NCBI RefSeq assembly: GCF_001761485.1
Contig: NC_090775.1
Coordinates: 868,001-932,000, forward strand
Direction of reading: 5' to 3'
DNA from: Yarrowia lipolytica
Taxonomy: Eukaryota > Ascomycota > Dipodascomycetes > Dipodascales
Length of the DNA stretch: 64,000 nt
This document shows, one piece after another, positions 32,350 to 44,048 of this stretch. Both the position numbers and the translations under genes were made by a program. The notes beneath the pieces are model-generated. The model was not told where the DNA came from. It did not search any database and was given only the letters and a program-made list of their open reading frames with translations. Positions within the stretch are counted from its first letter, which is position 1, and each line of letters begins with the position of its first letter.

Positions 32350-32982
32350 ATGCTCAGATCACAGATTGGCCGACTGGCTCTGCGACCGACGCTGGTCCCC
32401 GCCACTGTCATCCCCCAGACCCGAGCATACTCCGCTCCCGCTGGAACCCCCCGAGTGTCGTCCTCCTCCATGCCCACCGACTTCCCTCTCCCCTCACAGC
32501 AGAAGCCCAACAGCGCCGTCGACTACACCCTGACCACTCTGGATGCCGTGGCCAACTGGGCTCGACAGGGCTCTTTCTGGCCCGTGACCTTCGGTCTGGC
32601 GTGCTGTGCCGTCGAAATGATGCACGTGTCTGCCCCCCGGTACGATCAGGATCGTCTGGGTATCATTTTCCGAGCCTCCCCTCGACAGTCCGATATCATG
32701 ATTGTGGCCGGAACCCTCACAAACAAAATGGCCCCCGTGCTGCGTCAGGTGTACGACCAGATGCCCGAGCCCCGATGGGTCATCTCCATGGGCTCCTGCG
32801 CTAACGGTGGTGGATACTACCACTTCTCCTACTCGGTGGTGCGAGGCTGCGACCGAATCGTGCCTGTGGACGTCTACGTTCCCGGATGTCCCCCCACCTC
32901 CGAGGCCCTCATGTACGGCGTCTTCCAGCTCCAGCGAAAGATGCGAAACACAAAGATTACCCGAATGTGGTACCGAAAGTAA
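32350..32982 (+). CDS. NUKM: Complex I 20-kDa subunit NUKM (PSST/NDUFS7/NuoB)
   Basis: A 210-residue mitochondrial matrix subunit that carries iron-sulfur cluster N2, the last cluster before ubiquinone. Cluster ligands are visible: adjacent cysteines in [12 protein letters not shown] (C85, C86), the Cys of [12 protein letters not shown] (C150) and the Cys of [11 protein letters not shown] (C180). The basic N-terminus [14 protein letters not shown], with Arg and no acidic residue for 40 positions, is a mitochondrial presequence. The start at 32350 is preferred over an in-frame ATG 36 bases upstream because the presequence begins here. The gene converges on NB5M, another complex I subunit. AATAAA follows the stop within 10 bases. 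Confidence 0.96.
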   Translation: MLRSQIGRLALRPTLVPATVIPQTRAYSAPAGTPRVSSSSMPTDFPLPSQQKPNSAVDYTLTTLDAVANWARQGSFWPVTFGLACCAVEMMHVSAPRYDQDRLGIIFRASPRQSDIMIVAGTLTNKMAPVLRQVYDQMPEPRWVISMGSCANGGGYYHFSYSVVRGCDRIVPVDVYVPGCPPTSEALMYGVFQLQRKMRNTKITRMWYRK

Positions 32983-33527
32983 GCATAATAAACGTTTAGA
33001 TAGTGAGTCGGCTGTGTGTAGCCAAAGCTCATCAACGCAGGTCCATTGGTCCGTGTGAGGTACATGTAGATCTTTTTACCATGCACCAGGTAGGTCTACG
33101 CACCCTCAATTCTGGATGGAGTGATGGTTATTGGTACTTCAAGACGCAGTATATTAGCTGTTGATGTTCGTTGTGTTATTCAATCACCTGTCTACTAGTA
33201 TCAAATACCGTACTTGTAGTAGAGGAATTCATAAACCTGGGGTTCTCTATAGCATATACTGTAGCTGAAAGAGTGAGTACGGTACGAGTACAAGTGACTG
33301 TACTGTTGTCCACGTCCGTCTTAAAGCCCATCATGTCCGGCCATAACGATACGGATCTTCAATTTATTTATATATGCTCGTTCATGGGTGCTACATGGCT
33401 CTGATGACACTCGTAGGTGTGTCTGCAGGTTGATGGTCGTTCGTAGCCTACAGCTCTCTCTTCCGGCTCTCTACAGCACTCGTTACCGTCCTATCAATGT
33501 AATGTTATGCATTATCTAGTCCATCAT
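32983..33527. other. Convergent intergenic region between NUKM and NB5M
   Basis: Holds the 3' ends of both genes and a GTAC-rich patch (about 33270-33297). No gene seen. Confidence 0.6.
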
Positions 33528-34306
33528 CTAACCTCGAGTGGTGACTGACTCTCCACGTCGCTTGCCGGCAAACTCAAAGAGACCCTCGGACTGGTAGGCA
33601 ACGTAACCGATCAGAGCGGGGAAAGCGACCAGGAAGATCAGAGTCGACTTGCCGGTGGCTCGTGTGTACTTGAATCGTTCCTGGTAGAAGGTTCTCCAGT
33701 GGGCGTATCTGTCGATGGCACCGTCATTGTGGAGGGCTGGGTTAGTATGAATTGAATACGAAAGCGAGGCACGAGTGGTTCCGTTGTGCCATCAGCACGC
33801 AAGTACCAAGAGTCACGAACGGACATCGGACATCAGAATATGTCATAGCGGAGAAGCAGTTCAAGTCACATAACAGACAATAGGTGTGACGTCAACGCAG
33901 GATAACTTCCTATTAACTTGACGAACGGAACAACTAATCGGGATTAATAGAAAGCAGCCCCTTCATGTCCTTTGTACTTCCTTTCCATTTTTCTGTCCTC
34001 CCTGTGCTCCACATGTTCTGTGATACATTTGACGAGATTCGTTTAGCTGGAATCCTCCATTCTCCACCGCTTGAACGCCAAGTAAAACCAAGGGTATCGT
34101 CTTCCAACAATGGCTGTCCTTCGTCTGTGTCGCATCGTTCCATCTCGTTGTGTCTTCGTTCACAACACCGTTCATGCCGTGTGATATCATGCTTGGTGGA
34201 GTCTCCAGAAGTTCGGAAAAAGCCCATACTCACCGTGGGGAGCATCCCATCCGCCCTTGTTGAGAGGACCACGCTGGATAGCGCTGCTAGGCTTCAGTTC
34301 GACCAT
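33528..34306 (-). CDS. NB5M: Complex I accessory subunit NB5M (B15/NDUFB4-like), spliced
   Basis: Two exons, 34306-34234 and 33736-33528, joined across a 497-nt intron with GTGAGTATGG at the 5' end and TACTAACCCAG at the 3' end. The product has 93 residues: exon 1 gives MVELKPSSAIQRGPLNKGGW plus DAPH, and exon 2 continues ALHNDGAIDRYAHWRTFYQE and a single membrane segment (STLIFLVAFPALIGYVAYQ), ending GESVTTRG. It belongs to the membrane arm of mitochondrial NADH:ubiquinone oxidoreductase; B15-type subunits have exactly this layout of a short N-terminus, one membrane helix and a basic tail. The splice junction falls inside an Ala codon (G|CC). The name is from my recollection of the Yarrowia subunit set. 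Confidence 0.88.
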
Positions 34307-34628
34307 TTTGTGCTGGGTTGGGTGTGAAACTGATTTGGTGGATTCGGTATGTGAAGCTTGAATGTGTAGAAAATGATTGGTTGGTATGGAACCCTAACCC
34401 AGATGGAGATACCCAACTAAGTTTCATCGTGACGTGATGGAGCGAATAATGGACTGAATACGGGTTTTTTGTACGAGTACTTGTATTCGTTTCAATAAGA
34501 AGTAAAATGCATCCACGAAACAGTACAATCGCCTAGTCGTCGCGTTGGATTACCAAAAATGCAATAAATTATGATCTACAAGCAGTGATGCATGTCCTCC
34601 ACTCTACTACGAGACCTCCTGTCACCCC
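34307..34628. other. Intergenic region between NB5M and the Zn2Cys6 gene
   Basis: 322 bp with the NB5M promoter and the 3' end of the transcription factor gene. A short GTAC-rich patch lies near 34472-34484. Nothing else seen. Confidence 0.6.
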
Positions 34629-37103
34629 TTAAAACTGAAACTCATCATACTCCAACTTGACTGAGGGCTCATCAAGGTAGTTGATGTTCTCAAAGTTCTG
34701 GGCGTAAAAGTTTCCTCCACCGTCGGTTCCTCCATTGTTTCCAGCGTCCAAACTCGGCCGATGAGCCGAAAAGTACTCGTCCTTCATGGCTGTCGACAGA
34801 GTAGGTGTCTGGTCGCCCTGAGGAGCAGCTGGGGGCACCACATTTTCCCCTCCCAGCACTCCATATGAAAAGTCAGTGTTCATGTTGGAGAAGTATGAGT
34901 CCTGGCCCAGGTCCTCCGAGTATGCAGATCCCATAGGTGAACGAGCCAGAGGGTGTTGGGAGTACCGGTCGATCTGTGCCTGGGGGATGGTTAGAGTAGC
35001 CTTTCGTTTGTTAGACAGTGATCCAGGTGACGTTCGCTGGCTCGCATTAGCCATCGGGACCTGTCTTTGTTGTTGCTGCTGTTGTCCATGTTGCTGCTGA
35101 CCGTGATGAGACACCATCGACTGGTCCAGCGCCTGTTGCTGGAGCAGCTGGAAGTTTTGATTCGAAGGAGCGTTCACAGAGACAGTAGGAGGCGCTGGAC
35201 TAGGAGTCATGGTCATTGACTGCGGACTCGCCATTCCCATGGGCTGGGGACTTATCGTTCGCACAGGCGCCTCGACTTGGGGCTGGTTCGGAATCTGGCT
35301 CTTATTTTGTTGCTGACCCTGACTCTCGTTCTTTAGCAGCCCTCCTCCGATCATGCTCATGGCCTCGGTCGCCCACCAGCGGTCCGAGTACATGTCTAGG
35401 ATGCCACAGACGTCTGGGAAGGGCATAGGCCGGTCGTAGAACAGTCTCACAAGTACAATAAACGCCAACTGTATCGAGAAGGGGACAATTGGCAATCCTG
35501 GCAGCGAACCCGAGTAGTTTTTGGACAAGTGGAGGATCTGAGAAGCGCTCCGGAGCACTGTCTGGAACTCCGGTCCATTGCTAAATTGCAAAGGGACAGT
35601 GCGACCGTTTTTGGAGAACGTCAGAGCCAAAGCAATGGGCGTTGACATGTTGCCAAAGGCCCCGTAGACTGTTGAAGTGGAAATTGTAATGGTCTGAGGG
35701 TATGTCAGAAGCTGAAGAGTATGGCAAACGAGCTGAAGAAACGGCGAATCTGAATCCAGAGGCTGAATCTTGTGTCGCACAATATCAAGGGCCGTGACTG
35801 TTTTCATGGACACGTCTGAGTTTCTTCCCCGGTACAAGTTCATGATACTTTCATGAGTCCCGAGGATGGAGACTAGTCTAGGCAGCTGTGAATTGTCGTC
35901 CAGCTTGGATACTTCCACGTCACGTGAGTCTATGATCACTGGCCGGGCATTAATCAAACTGTTGAGTCGATCCAGACACCAAATAGACCACCACAGCTGT
36001 TGCAAAGACGTCTTGTTGATGAAGGGTCGGTCATGGTGGATGCCCAGAGAGATAGAGTAGTGAATGGCGTGTTGCAGGTCTGAACAACCCTGTTCAGCTC
36101 CATCGGGTCCCTCTGCGTGCAGCGAGATCAACGCGTAGACTCTCACCAGTGTCAGGCGGTCCTGTTCGACTTCTGCAAACAGAAGAGCCCTGATTTTCGA
36201 CGCTGTAGAAGCTGCAAACTGACGCAGGTTTTGAATATAGGTCTGAGCCTGGGAGTGTCGACTAGCAGCGAGCAGGACAGCGTGCATTAGTAGGGTAGGT
36301 GCTTGTCCTTGGCGATGCAGGTTGAGAAACTGCGTCTTGTCTACCAATGGCAGAAAAGTATCCATATGCTCAAAGTATATGTCTACCAGGCCGTCCCGGA
36401 TATGTTTGAGCGGCATCGAGAACGCATTTATCGACGACAAGTAGGCGTACAGATGGGGGTTGAGCTGCGGGGTGCTTTTCTTGACCCACACGGGATCGTC
36501 TTCTTTGGGCGAAGAGGGTGACGCTGGCGTGGCCCCCACTGCTCGTCGAACGGTCGGAGAGAGATGCGATTGCGGCCGTCGGTCTGCTGATGCCCGGGAA
36601 ATACTTCTGTTTGTGTTGCTGTGGAACAGTGTAAATCGTTGGGCCGGTCTTCCTCTTTCGTCATCCGAGTGGGTGGACGGTGTAGGCTGGTGTATGGGCG
36701 TCTGCTGTTGTTGAACCTGTTGAGTAGGCTGTTGTTGCGGCTGAGTCATTCCAAAGTTGTTGTAGGCTTGGAACGATCCTAGTCCTCCCAGGATGGATGT
36801 GGCCGGAGCTGTCGAGCCTCCTTCAAACTCGTTTTTCACCACCTCCTCCGGCTCCTGGTACATGACCATATTGATGGGACCATCCTTCTTTGGTGCACCA
36901 GCGTCATGGGCCTTCTGAGCAGCCTCCTCCAACGAACACTCCAAACCAGCCTGCAAACACGGATCACACTTGTCGCTTTCGTTGCTGGTTTCACAACGCT
37001 TTCGCCGGCGCTTGCACTGATCGCACGCCTTGTGCGCGCGCTTACGTGCCCGGTACGAGTCGTTCTTCGCCGGAAACACGTGCGTCGAAACCATGTTCTT
37101 CAT
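34629..37103 (-). CDS. Zn2Cys6 fungal-type transcription factor
   Basis: An 824-residue nuclear regulator of unknown target. The binuclear zinc cluster is near the N-terminus: C27-x2-C30-x6-C37-x8-C46-x2-C49-x6-C56, with the basic KRRRKRC segment between the second and third cysteines. A fungal middle homology domain follows (about residues 220-560), with YFEHMDTFLPLVDKTQFL and LWWSIWCLDRLNSLINARP as typical marks. The C-terminal third is Gln/Pro/Ser-rich and ends with acidic, aromatic residues (SVKLEYDEFQF), like an activation domain. The long stretch upstream (to the kelch gene) is its promoter. I could not match it with a named regulator such as FarA/Ctf1, AmdR or Dal81. Confidence 0.88.
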   Translation of the reverse strand: MKNMVSTHVFPAKNDSYRARKRAHKACDQCKRRRKRCETSNESDKCDPCLQAGLECSLEEAAQKAHDAGAPKKDGPINMVMYQEPEEVVKNEFEGGSTAPATSILGGLGSFQAYNNFGMTQPQQQPTQQVQQQQTPIHQPTPSTHSDDERGRPAQRFTLFHSNTNRSISRASADRRPQSHLSPTVRRAVGATPASPSSPKEDDPVWVKKSTPQLNPHLYAYLSSINAFSMPLKHIRDGLVDIYFEHMDTFLPLVDKTQFLNLHRQGQAPTLLMHAVLLAASRHSQAQTYIQNLRQFAASTASKIRALLFAEVEQDRLTLVRVYALISLHAEGPDGAEQGCSDLQHAIHYSISLGIHHDRPFINKTSLQQLWWSIWCLDRLNSLINARPVIIDSRDVEVSKLDDNSQLPRLVSILGTHESIMNLYRGRNSDVSMKTVTALDIVRHKIQPLDSDSPFLQLVCHTLQLLTYPQTITISTSTVYGAFGNMSTPIALALTFSKNGRTVPLQFSNGPEFQTVLRSASQILHLSKNYSGSLPGLPIVPFSIQLAFIVLVRLFYDRPMPFPDVCGILDMYSDRWWATEAMSMIGGGLLKNESQGQQQNKSQIPNQPQVEAPVRTISPQPMGMASPQSMTMTPSPAPPTVSVNAPSNQNFQLLQQQALDQSMVSHHGQQQHGQQQQQQRQVPMANASQRTSPGSLSNKRKATLTIPQAQIDRYSQHPLARSPMGSAYSEDLGQDSYFSNMNTDFSYGVLGGENVVPPAAPQGDQTPTLSTAMKDEYFSAHRPSLDAGNNGGTDGGGNFYAQNFENINYLDEPSVKLEYDEFQF

Positions 37104-39834
37104 GGTGGATCTGATGCTGAGCCTCCCTGATCAAAATGTGCACAACGGTGACCTTTGCAACTTGTGTATGCGTGTCACTGTGCTGAGGTAATTTGAAAAT
37201 TCAGTTGGGACGATGTAGAAGTGTAGCTACAGTATGTACAAGTGCACGATGAAACAACAGGGACATCAGATGAATGTAAAGTCGGTTTATCGTCGATTGA
37301 CTGTGTTTGTGTCCAACTCGGTCCTTTATATACATATATATCCCCCGCCATTGCCTCGCTTCCCTCTTACCACTTTTCCTCCGTACTTTGAACTTGTTGA
37401 GGATAGTAGTCTGCCTTTATCGTGAGGCTTACTCCTGATACGAAAACGCGAAGTGCCAATCATTGAATTTAAATTGGACCACCGCTTCGCGGGCTTCGCG
37501 GGGCGTCGAGAACGTCTTGTAAAAGAAATATGCCGACAATAGCCGCCGAAAACCAGCAGCCAGTCCCCATATTGATCTGTCACGTGACTCGTCCAACCTC
37601 TGAGGCCGCCCTTTGGCCGTTTTCTCGGACGGCTTAAACCGTGCTTCCCAAAGCGATCTACACACTGTGGCGCGTCCGGTGCCCTATAAATGCAAGAGGA
37701 AGCGACGACGCCTATCGACGGGGTGTCACTTTGACGTGACGTTTGGAGGTATTAGCGGGCCTGTCAGCAGTGGGTCACCTGAACCCGGTGCCGGCTTTTA
37801 TGCCGGCTTTTGTGTCGGTTTTACTGCCGCACAAAGATGTTTGTCGTGTGTATCGTCAGGAAAAAAACGTAGATTCAACATGCTAATACGATACATACGG
37901 AAAGCGGGTTAAATGGATGCCTAATAAATAGAGCCAAAAGAGAGCCAAGTTCCCCGCACGCTAGAGTGGTTCGAGAAGCGTTGGTGATGTTGCACGAGCA
38001 GTGTTGATGGCTCATACGAGTAGCGATGCTGGAGCGAGTATTGGTACTGTAGTACAGTATGTAGGCAAGTTCTTTGGACCACAGCTGATATCATCCGTTG
38101 AGTGGAGCCGTTTTTTGCCGGTTTAAGGTTTGTCTGAACTTCACATTAGTTGGCATTACTTGAAGAAAAAAGTCAGCTGGGGGGCAAATTCGGGGTTCTG
38201 GTGATGATAAAACAATTAATAACATACCATGGTATAGATCAAAAGTGGGGGGTTCCAATAATACTCGTATATTTCATATTGTCTCATTGAAACTCGAGTT
38301 GTATAGATTTCGGTGTAATCCAAACAAATCATTTACTCAAGGTTTTGTTGAGGGGCCGGCCAAGTAAGTCTCATAGCGTCTAGCACCCCCAATAACTCCT
38401 CGAACAACGTCGTCTCAAAGAAAATCAACTCGTCTGGTCTTCTTCCTCAAATCGTCCCATACAATCTCCCCCGCAGATCTCCTCTTTCACCCTCAACTCC
38501 GCATCTCCCTTGTGTCTTGCCCAATTATTGGAGCCGTGCAGTGCCAAGATCACTCCCGCCCGCAAACGCTCGCAGCATAACGGCGGTTTCAGCTTGCTGT
38601 TTATACGGTATGGCTACGCGCAGGTGCTTCTTGCATGTGGTTAAACGTGTTCGGTTGCCATTATTCGACTCTACTAAGACAATGTGGAGAAGAAAGAACG
38701 GTGCACGTCACTGCCGCCAGTGACTCTCCACTAAACGTAAAACGTACTGGTGCTCATAACATAGTGTAGATGAGACTACAGCCTGTATACATCGGACTCA
38801 AAGTACAACAACTCCAAGTATCATATATTTATTCTACAGGTCTCATAAGCACGACTACAACACGTACACACGCTACATCTATGAATATGCCACTATCATA
38901 CCACTTGTATCACACCACCTCTATACACCACTTGTATCACAGGCACGCGACGACCTGCTGCTTTCACCCCTCTCCCCTTAATACTACACTGTCAGTCGTT
39001 GTAGCCCGCTTAAAAATTCCGTCTTTTACAATGTCCCGAATGGTCCCTTGTAGGTCCCTCTTTGTATCCTTGTCTCGTACTCCCACAATGATCACGGTTG
39101 TACCAATACCAAGACAAACGAACCCGTTGCGACCAAGACAAATCCGGTCAAGCTTGCGCTAGCCAGCACCAGTGTAGCATCGGTAATAGTTGCCCGTCAA
39201 CAAGATGCCACAACCAGCTTATACGCGATGTCCAAGATCTCCAGATCACCGTTGACCCTTCATAGACTGGGGAAACTAACTCCATTATCAATCCCTGACT
39301 ACAGGATGAGAAATGCTACCCTGCACAGAAGATCGCCAAGGGCTAATGTAAACACAATATCCACCAGCAGAAAGTGCAACTCTTGTACCGTACTTACTTA
39401 ACGATTGAACGTCCCGACCGCCCATCCTTGTTCATCAACGTTTTTCACAACCTTTCAAGAACGTACAACGCGTTGGCCTCGTGGTATTACACTGCCCACG
39501 TATGTAGTGAACCGTAGACCCATATTAAGTCTCGAGAATGTGCTAGACATATTAGATAAGGATTAGAACTCGGCATATGAACGCTCTCCTTATTACAGTG
39601 CCACTACACTCTCAGATAGTACCCCTTAAAGCAGTAGCCACCTGTGAGTGAATGTATCGTACAAGTCTAACCATTGTGGGGCCATAACTGATGACCAGCT
39701 ACTGCTGCCTTACGTACCTACTCCTACAATCGAATAATCAATGTCATCCGCTACCACCGTTGGTTTTCCGAAATTACTTCAAAATCTATTCTATTGTCTA
39801 ATGTACATATAAATAAGCGGCTGCTCTATCTCAC
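37104..39834. other. 2.7-kb intergenic region upstream of the Zn2Cys6 gene
   Basis: Holds the promoter of the Zn2Cys6 gene and the 3' end of the kelch gene. Seen: TATATACATATATAT near 37324-37339 (on the far side of the gene start), GCTTCGCGGG repeats (about 37484-37505), a GTCACGTGAC core near 37578-37587, and CCACTTGTATCACA repeats (about 38898-38953). No coding frame with similarity; no tRNA-like B box. Confidence 0.5.
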
Positions 39835-41681
39835 CTAATCTTCCTCCTTCATACAGGTGCCAGATAGAGGCAGCTCGATGCATCGAATCTCACAAACCAC
39901 CTCGGGCCGTTCAGCTGAGGTGTTGAGTCCTCCAAAAAAGTAAAGACGCCCGTCGCAAAAGGCTGTCGTGTGATGAGACAGACCCTTGAGAAGAACGCCG
40001 TAATAACAAGACCGGATCATGACACCAGTGGATAGCGAAAAGACCCACATGTCCGTCACCTGGCCGTCGCCATTGTCGCCTCCCAGAATGTAAACCCACT
40101 TGCCGCCGTTCATAATCTTGTGTCCGTATCGGCCCAGAGACACTCGCATGCCCTGGCCGGTGAACTTGTTGTAGATGAAGACGGGCACGGGAGACCACGA
40201 GGTGGTTTCGGGATAGAACCGGGTCATCTGCGAACACACGGTTCCGTCCTCGTACCGGCCACCGTAGAACAAAAAGTAGCCCTCTCGCTCGCAGAAACAA
40301 CCATCGTGATAGGCTGCGGCAGGGTGAGCCTCCTGGGGGGTCTGGTAGACAACCTCGGACCACTTGTTACTCACAGTGTCGAACCGCCACATGTCGTTGA
40401 ATGTCTCGCCGGTGAAGGGGTTGTGACCGCCATGAACGTAAAAGTATACGCCTCGGTTGATAGTCACATGGCCCTGTCGAGGAGCAGGTCGCGTTTCGGA
40501 GGCCCCGTCGGCCACCTTTCGGAACAGATGCGTTCGAGTGTTGAACAGAAAGGCGTCGTTGAAGCATTGGGTATCGTCGCCGCCTCCAAAGTAGAAAATG
40601 TCTACGCCACCGTGTCGCTTGGGGACGCCAGGCACGAGAGAAATGTACTTTGTGGTTCCGGTGTGGAACTTTCGGGGAGCAGGCTTCACTGTCGAGGTGG
40701 TGTTGGTGGCAGGACCGTCGGTCTCGGTACGATTGAAGGACCGACGTCTGTATGCGGCTCGAGGAACAGTTCTCATGACCTCGGGACGCACACTACGGTC
40801 GATCTTCTTGAGCGTGTGAGCGTCTGTGTTGAAGCAGTACATGTCGTTTGTGCACTGCGCGCCGTTGGTGCCTCCAAACGAGAAGATCTTGGCGCCAACG
40901 GTAGTAGATGAGTGGCCGTACACCTGGGGAGGGGTGGTCCGAGCCGTAAGATGCGGGGGTGGTACGAATAGGGTACCATGGGGGGGATGCAGGGTTCCAG
41001 CAGTTCTGTGGATGTGGGGGACTCAGGTTGCTGCTCAATGGCGGAAGTGGACATTGCAGGAGCTCGAGCGAGAGAGGTGGCCAGCTCAGACAGCTGCTGG
41101 GGCCGGGGGAAAGATGCAAAAGAGGTGGACACAGAGGCCGGTCGCGAAGGAGGCTGCTCTCGGTCGGTGCTGTTTGTGTCGCTTGGTAGCGGGGGAAGGC
41201 TCTGCTTGTAGTACTGGTGATTGTTGGGAGACACGGACGTGGAGGAGGTCACGGAGGTGTGTCGCGTGAGGGGGTGGGAGTAGAGCGAATTGGCATCCTC
41301 TGTGGATGACACGGAGCGCGAGCCCATGCTGTTTGTACGCGACGAGTGGCCGTTGGGGGTTTTTGTGTTTGCGACTCCTCGTTTTGTGTCAAAGGGGGGA
41401 GAAGGGGGTCGGATGGCTTCGTCCTTGTTGACGTAGGACACGTCGTAGAAGCTCCATTCTTTGAGCAGGGCCACGCATCCCAGCTCGTCACTGGGCAGCT
41501 GGGGAGTGACAGAGTCGGTGTCCAGCTTGGGGTAGGGTCGGATGGGCGACGTTCGAGTCATGAGATACTGGGTTGAGACAAAGTTGTTTGAGAACTGATG
41601 CGAGGTCGATGGCGGGTCTGGAATCTCTGCCACGGCAGCGTGTCGTGGTCGGTACTCTGTTATTCGTTTGACCAGAGCCAT
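39835..41681 (-). pseudogene. Kelch-repeat protein with a broken frame (possibly Ral2-like)
   Basis: Two overlapping frames form one gene. The upstream frame starts at the ATG at 41681 and gives a Ser/Pro-rich N-terminus (MALVKRITEYRPRHAA). The downstream frame (to 39835) is a kelch propeller with units such as YGHSSTTVGAKIFSFGGTNG, FHTGTTK, VDIFYFGGGDDTQCF, VYFYVHGGHNPFTGETFNDM and WVYILGGDNGDG. The downstream frame has no ATG near its start and is closed by TGA at about 41027. Between TGA and the kelch start, the minus strand carries seven Cs (40980-40986); one more C would join the frames and read PPHGTLFVPPPHLTARTTPP into the kelch. No GTRAGT 5' splice site exists on this strand in between. 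It is a sequencing error, a strain-specific lesion or an unusual splice. The joined length near 613 is close to fission-yeast Ral2; homology is unproven. Confidence 0.65.
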
Positions 41682-42934
41682 TTGTGTGTGTATGTGTCGT
41701 ATGGGGGGGTTGCGAGGGGTATTACACTTGGGTTCTTGTCGTGGTAAGTCGCTGGATCTCGGTGTCGGGTCGTGAAAGGTCGTTTTCTGGGAGTGGGGCG
41801 AGTTGTGTCGGTTCTACGGGTCGCGTAGGGCGTCGTAGGGGCTCGGGTCGTGAGGGATACAGCGGGTGGATGAAGAGGAGGGTTGAAGAAGTAAAGTCGG
41901 AGGTTTTAGCTGGGGTTTTCGTTTCCAGATGGTAGTGCAAATAGAGTTGACCGCCTTACTTTAGAGTTAACCTGTTTTTGTGAATTTGAACTGGGCTGTG
42001 GAGGTGGAGGGGCTGCTCGGAAACTCATATTAGAGGTATCATCAGACGCGCGCACACTCTCCCGTCATTTTGCGACTCTTTCCGCGTGTCTGTGCCACAC
42101 AAAATCCGCGGCTATCGCCCCATTTCGCGTTCCAAGCACAAGGTTCGACCGTTGTGTGAGCCAAACGCACGTTAAAAACCAATATGTGCCTTTTGTGACA
42201 GCATGCGGAGGTTAATTTCAACTGTCGGCCTAAACCATAATAGTCGACCTGGATCAGCTCGCTGTGCGTTTGGTTTGTGGGAAGCGCAAAGTGGGAGAAA
42301 TCCGCAAAGTGGAGGCCGGAGGTTATTTTGCGCTGGACAAAGACCGCCCAGAGAGAGAGGCAAGAAATTAAAAGGCCGAAGAATAAAAGCGAAAGAGGAG
42401 TAAAAGCAGAGAAGTGACACACAACGGCGGCGTGCGGTGGGCAGGTAAGACGACGGAAATACCAAGAGATGAATAGTAACCCGTCCAAGGCGGTGAGCTC
42501 CGCACCACACACTCCTCCTGTACCGCACGTGTACCCCACACGCGTCCCCACACGCTACTTGGACCGGTATGTACTGGTACGTACTGTACTGTTCTGGCAC
42601 TGCTACCACGCACGTCGACTGTGGCTACTAAACGGGAGCTCGTTCTCGTTCCTTTCCCCACAAGCGGTGGCCGAAACGGCGGTGCATGTGTTTGCGCACC
42701 ATGCCACATGATTTATTTTTTGCGGTGAATTAGGACACTCCCGCACGGCGGCAGTATACGACGGGCGCCTTGACATTTCAGGGAGATGGGATGTTGATGG
42801 TATAGCTCAGATGTATTATTTTTCGCTCCTACAAACCTCTGTAGTTAATACCCAAGTAGTGGGATATGCTGTCTCAGTCTAGCGGTGTGCATCTTCTCTG
42901 ATACAGAGAGAAAGAGAGAGTCTCAGTGGAAGGG

Positions 42935-43100
42935 AAAAAAAAAAAAAAAAAAAAAAAAAACCACCAAGAGGAAAAAGAGGAAAAAGAGGAAAAAGAGGAA
43001 AACAGGAAAACAGGAAAACAAGAAAACAGGAAAACAGGAAAACAGGAAAACAGGAAAACAGGAAAAGGAGGAAAAAGGAAAAACACAAAAGGGAAAAAGC
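42935..43100 (+). repeat. A26 run followed by a purine-rich tandem array
   Basis: Twenty-six As (42935-42960) lead, after CCACC, into GAGGAAAA, then about eight copies of GGAAAACA and GGAGGAAAAAGG. Nearly all bases are A or G with occasional C. Such tracts can form triplex DNA and act as nucleosome-depleted sites. Confidence 0.85.
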
Positions 43101-43964
43101 CGGTAGCACTTCCCCCCCCTCCCTCTAAGATTGGCGGGATGCTATTTCGGTTAAGACACAAGATGATGCTCACTTTGATTGTCTGACGCTCTCTTTTTTC
43201 CTCGCTCCTCTAGCTTTTGTTTTTTGTTTTATTTTCACTTTTCCACTTTACGTTTCGATAATATTATGTTGCTTATTTTGCAAGGTGTCAGCCGGGGCCG
43301 AGAGGAGCAAGGGCTTACTGACGGAGCTTGTGGGCTGTGTGAGGAGAACACAAGAGTATTGAGGCCTGTAAACAGCGTCGGTGGCAGCACACGGCTGCTG
43401 ACTAGCCCACAGCGGTAGCCGTCGCCTAATTTATCCGTTTGCATTTCCTGTGAAAGGGATGGCGACTGTGCAGCTGGGCTTGGCCATGTCTTTTAGACTC
43501 CCTAAACACCTTCATGTGTCGGTCCATTTTGGCTTCGCAAGTCCAACGGTTTCGGCACAAGCATCAATTGTATCGGGTAGCATATCATGGGGGCTGAGCC
43601 GAGATGGTTGTAGACAAAGAGGAGATGGATGGTTGAAACCAGTGAGGATGGCGGATTTGGTGGTGGCACTTGAGCTTGAGTACGAGTATTTGGACTTGAG
43701 CACTTGTACTACAAGTACTGGTAGTAGTCGTACCGTGTCGTACTTCTTGGACCATACGCGTGTATGAACAGTTGTATTGTATCTTCCATCGTATACTTGT
43801 AGTATGACACCACCAGCCTGCCAAGTAACAGTGCAAATAAGTAGACTTGCGCTAGACTACTGACAAGTAGGACAATCGAGCTATCGGCTATTGACCGACT
43901 CACTTACAGGATGGTAGTATGTACATAGTTTTAGCTACAATAGACCACCAGATGAGATAGAGCG

Positions 43965-44048
43965 ATATCGGTCTGTCGGTTAATCGTATCGGTTGTCTAT
44001 CGGCTAATCGCCTACCGGTTAATCGTCTATCGGTTATATCGATCGGTA
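43965..44048 (+). repeat. Degenerate TATCGGTTAATCG repeats
   Basis: Five to six imperfect units built on (T)ATCGGTTAATCG(T/C) with spacing of about 15-18 bp, including ATATCGATCGGTAT at the end. Function unknown. Confidence 0.7.
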
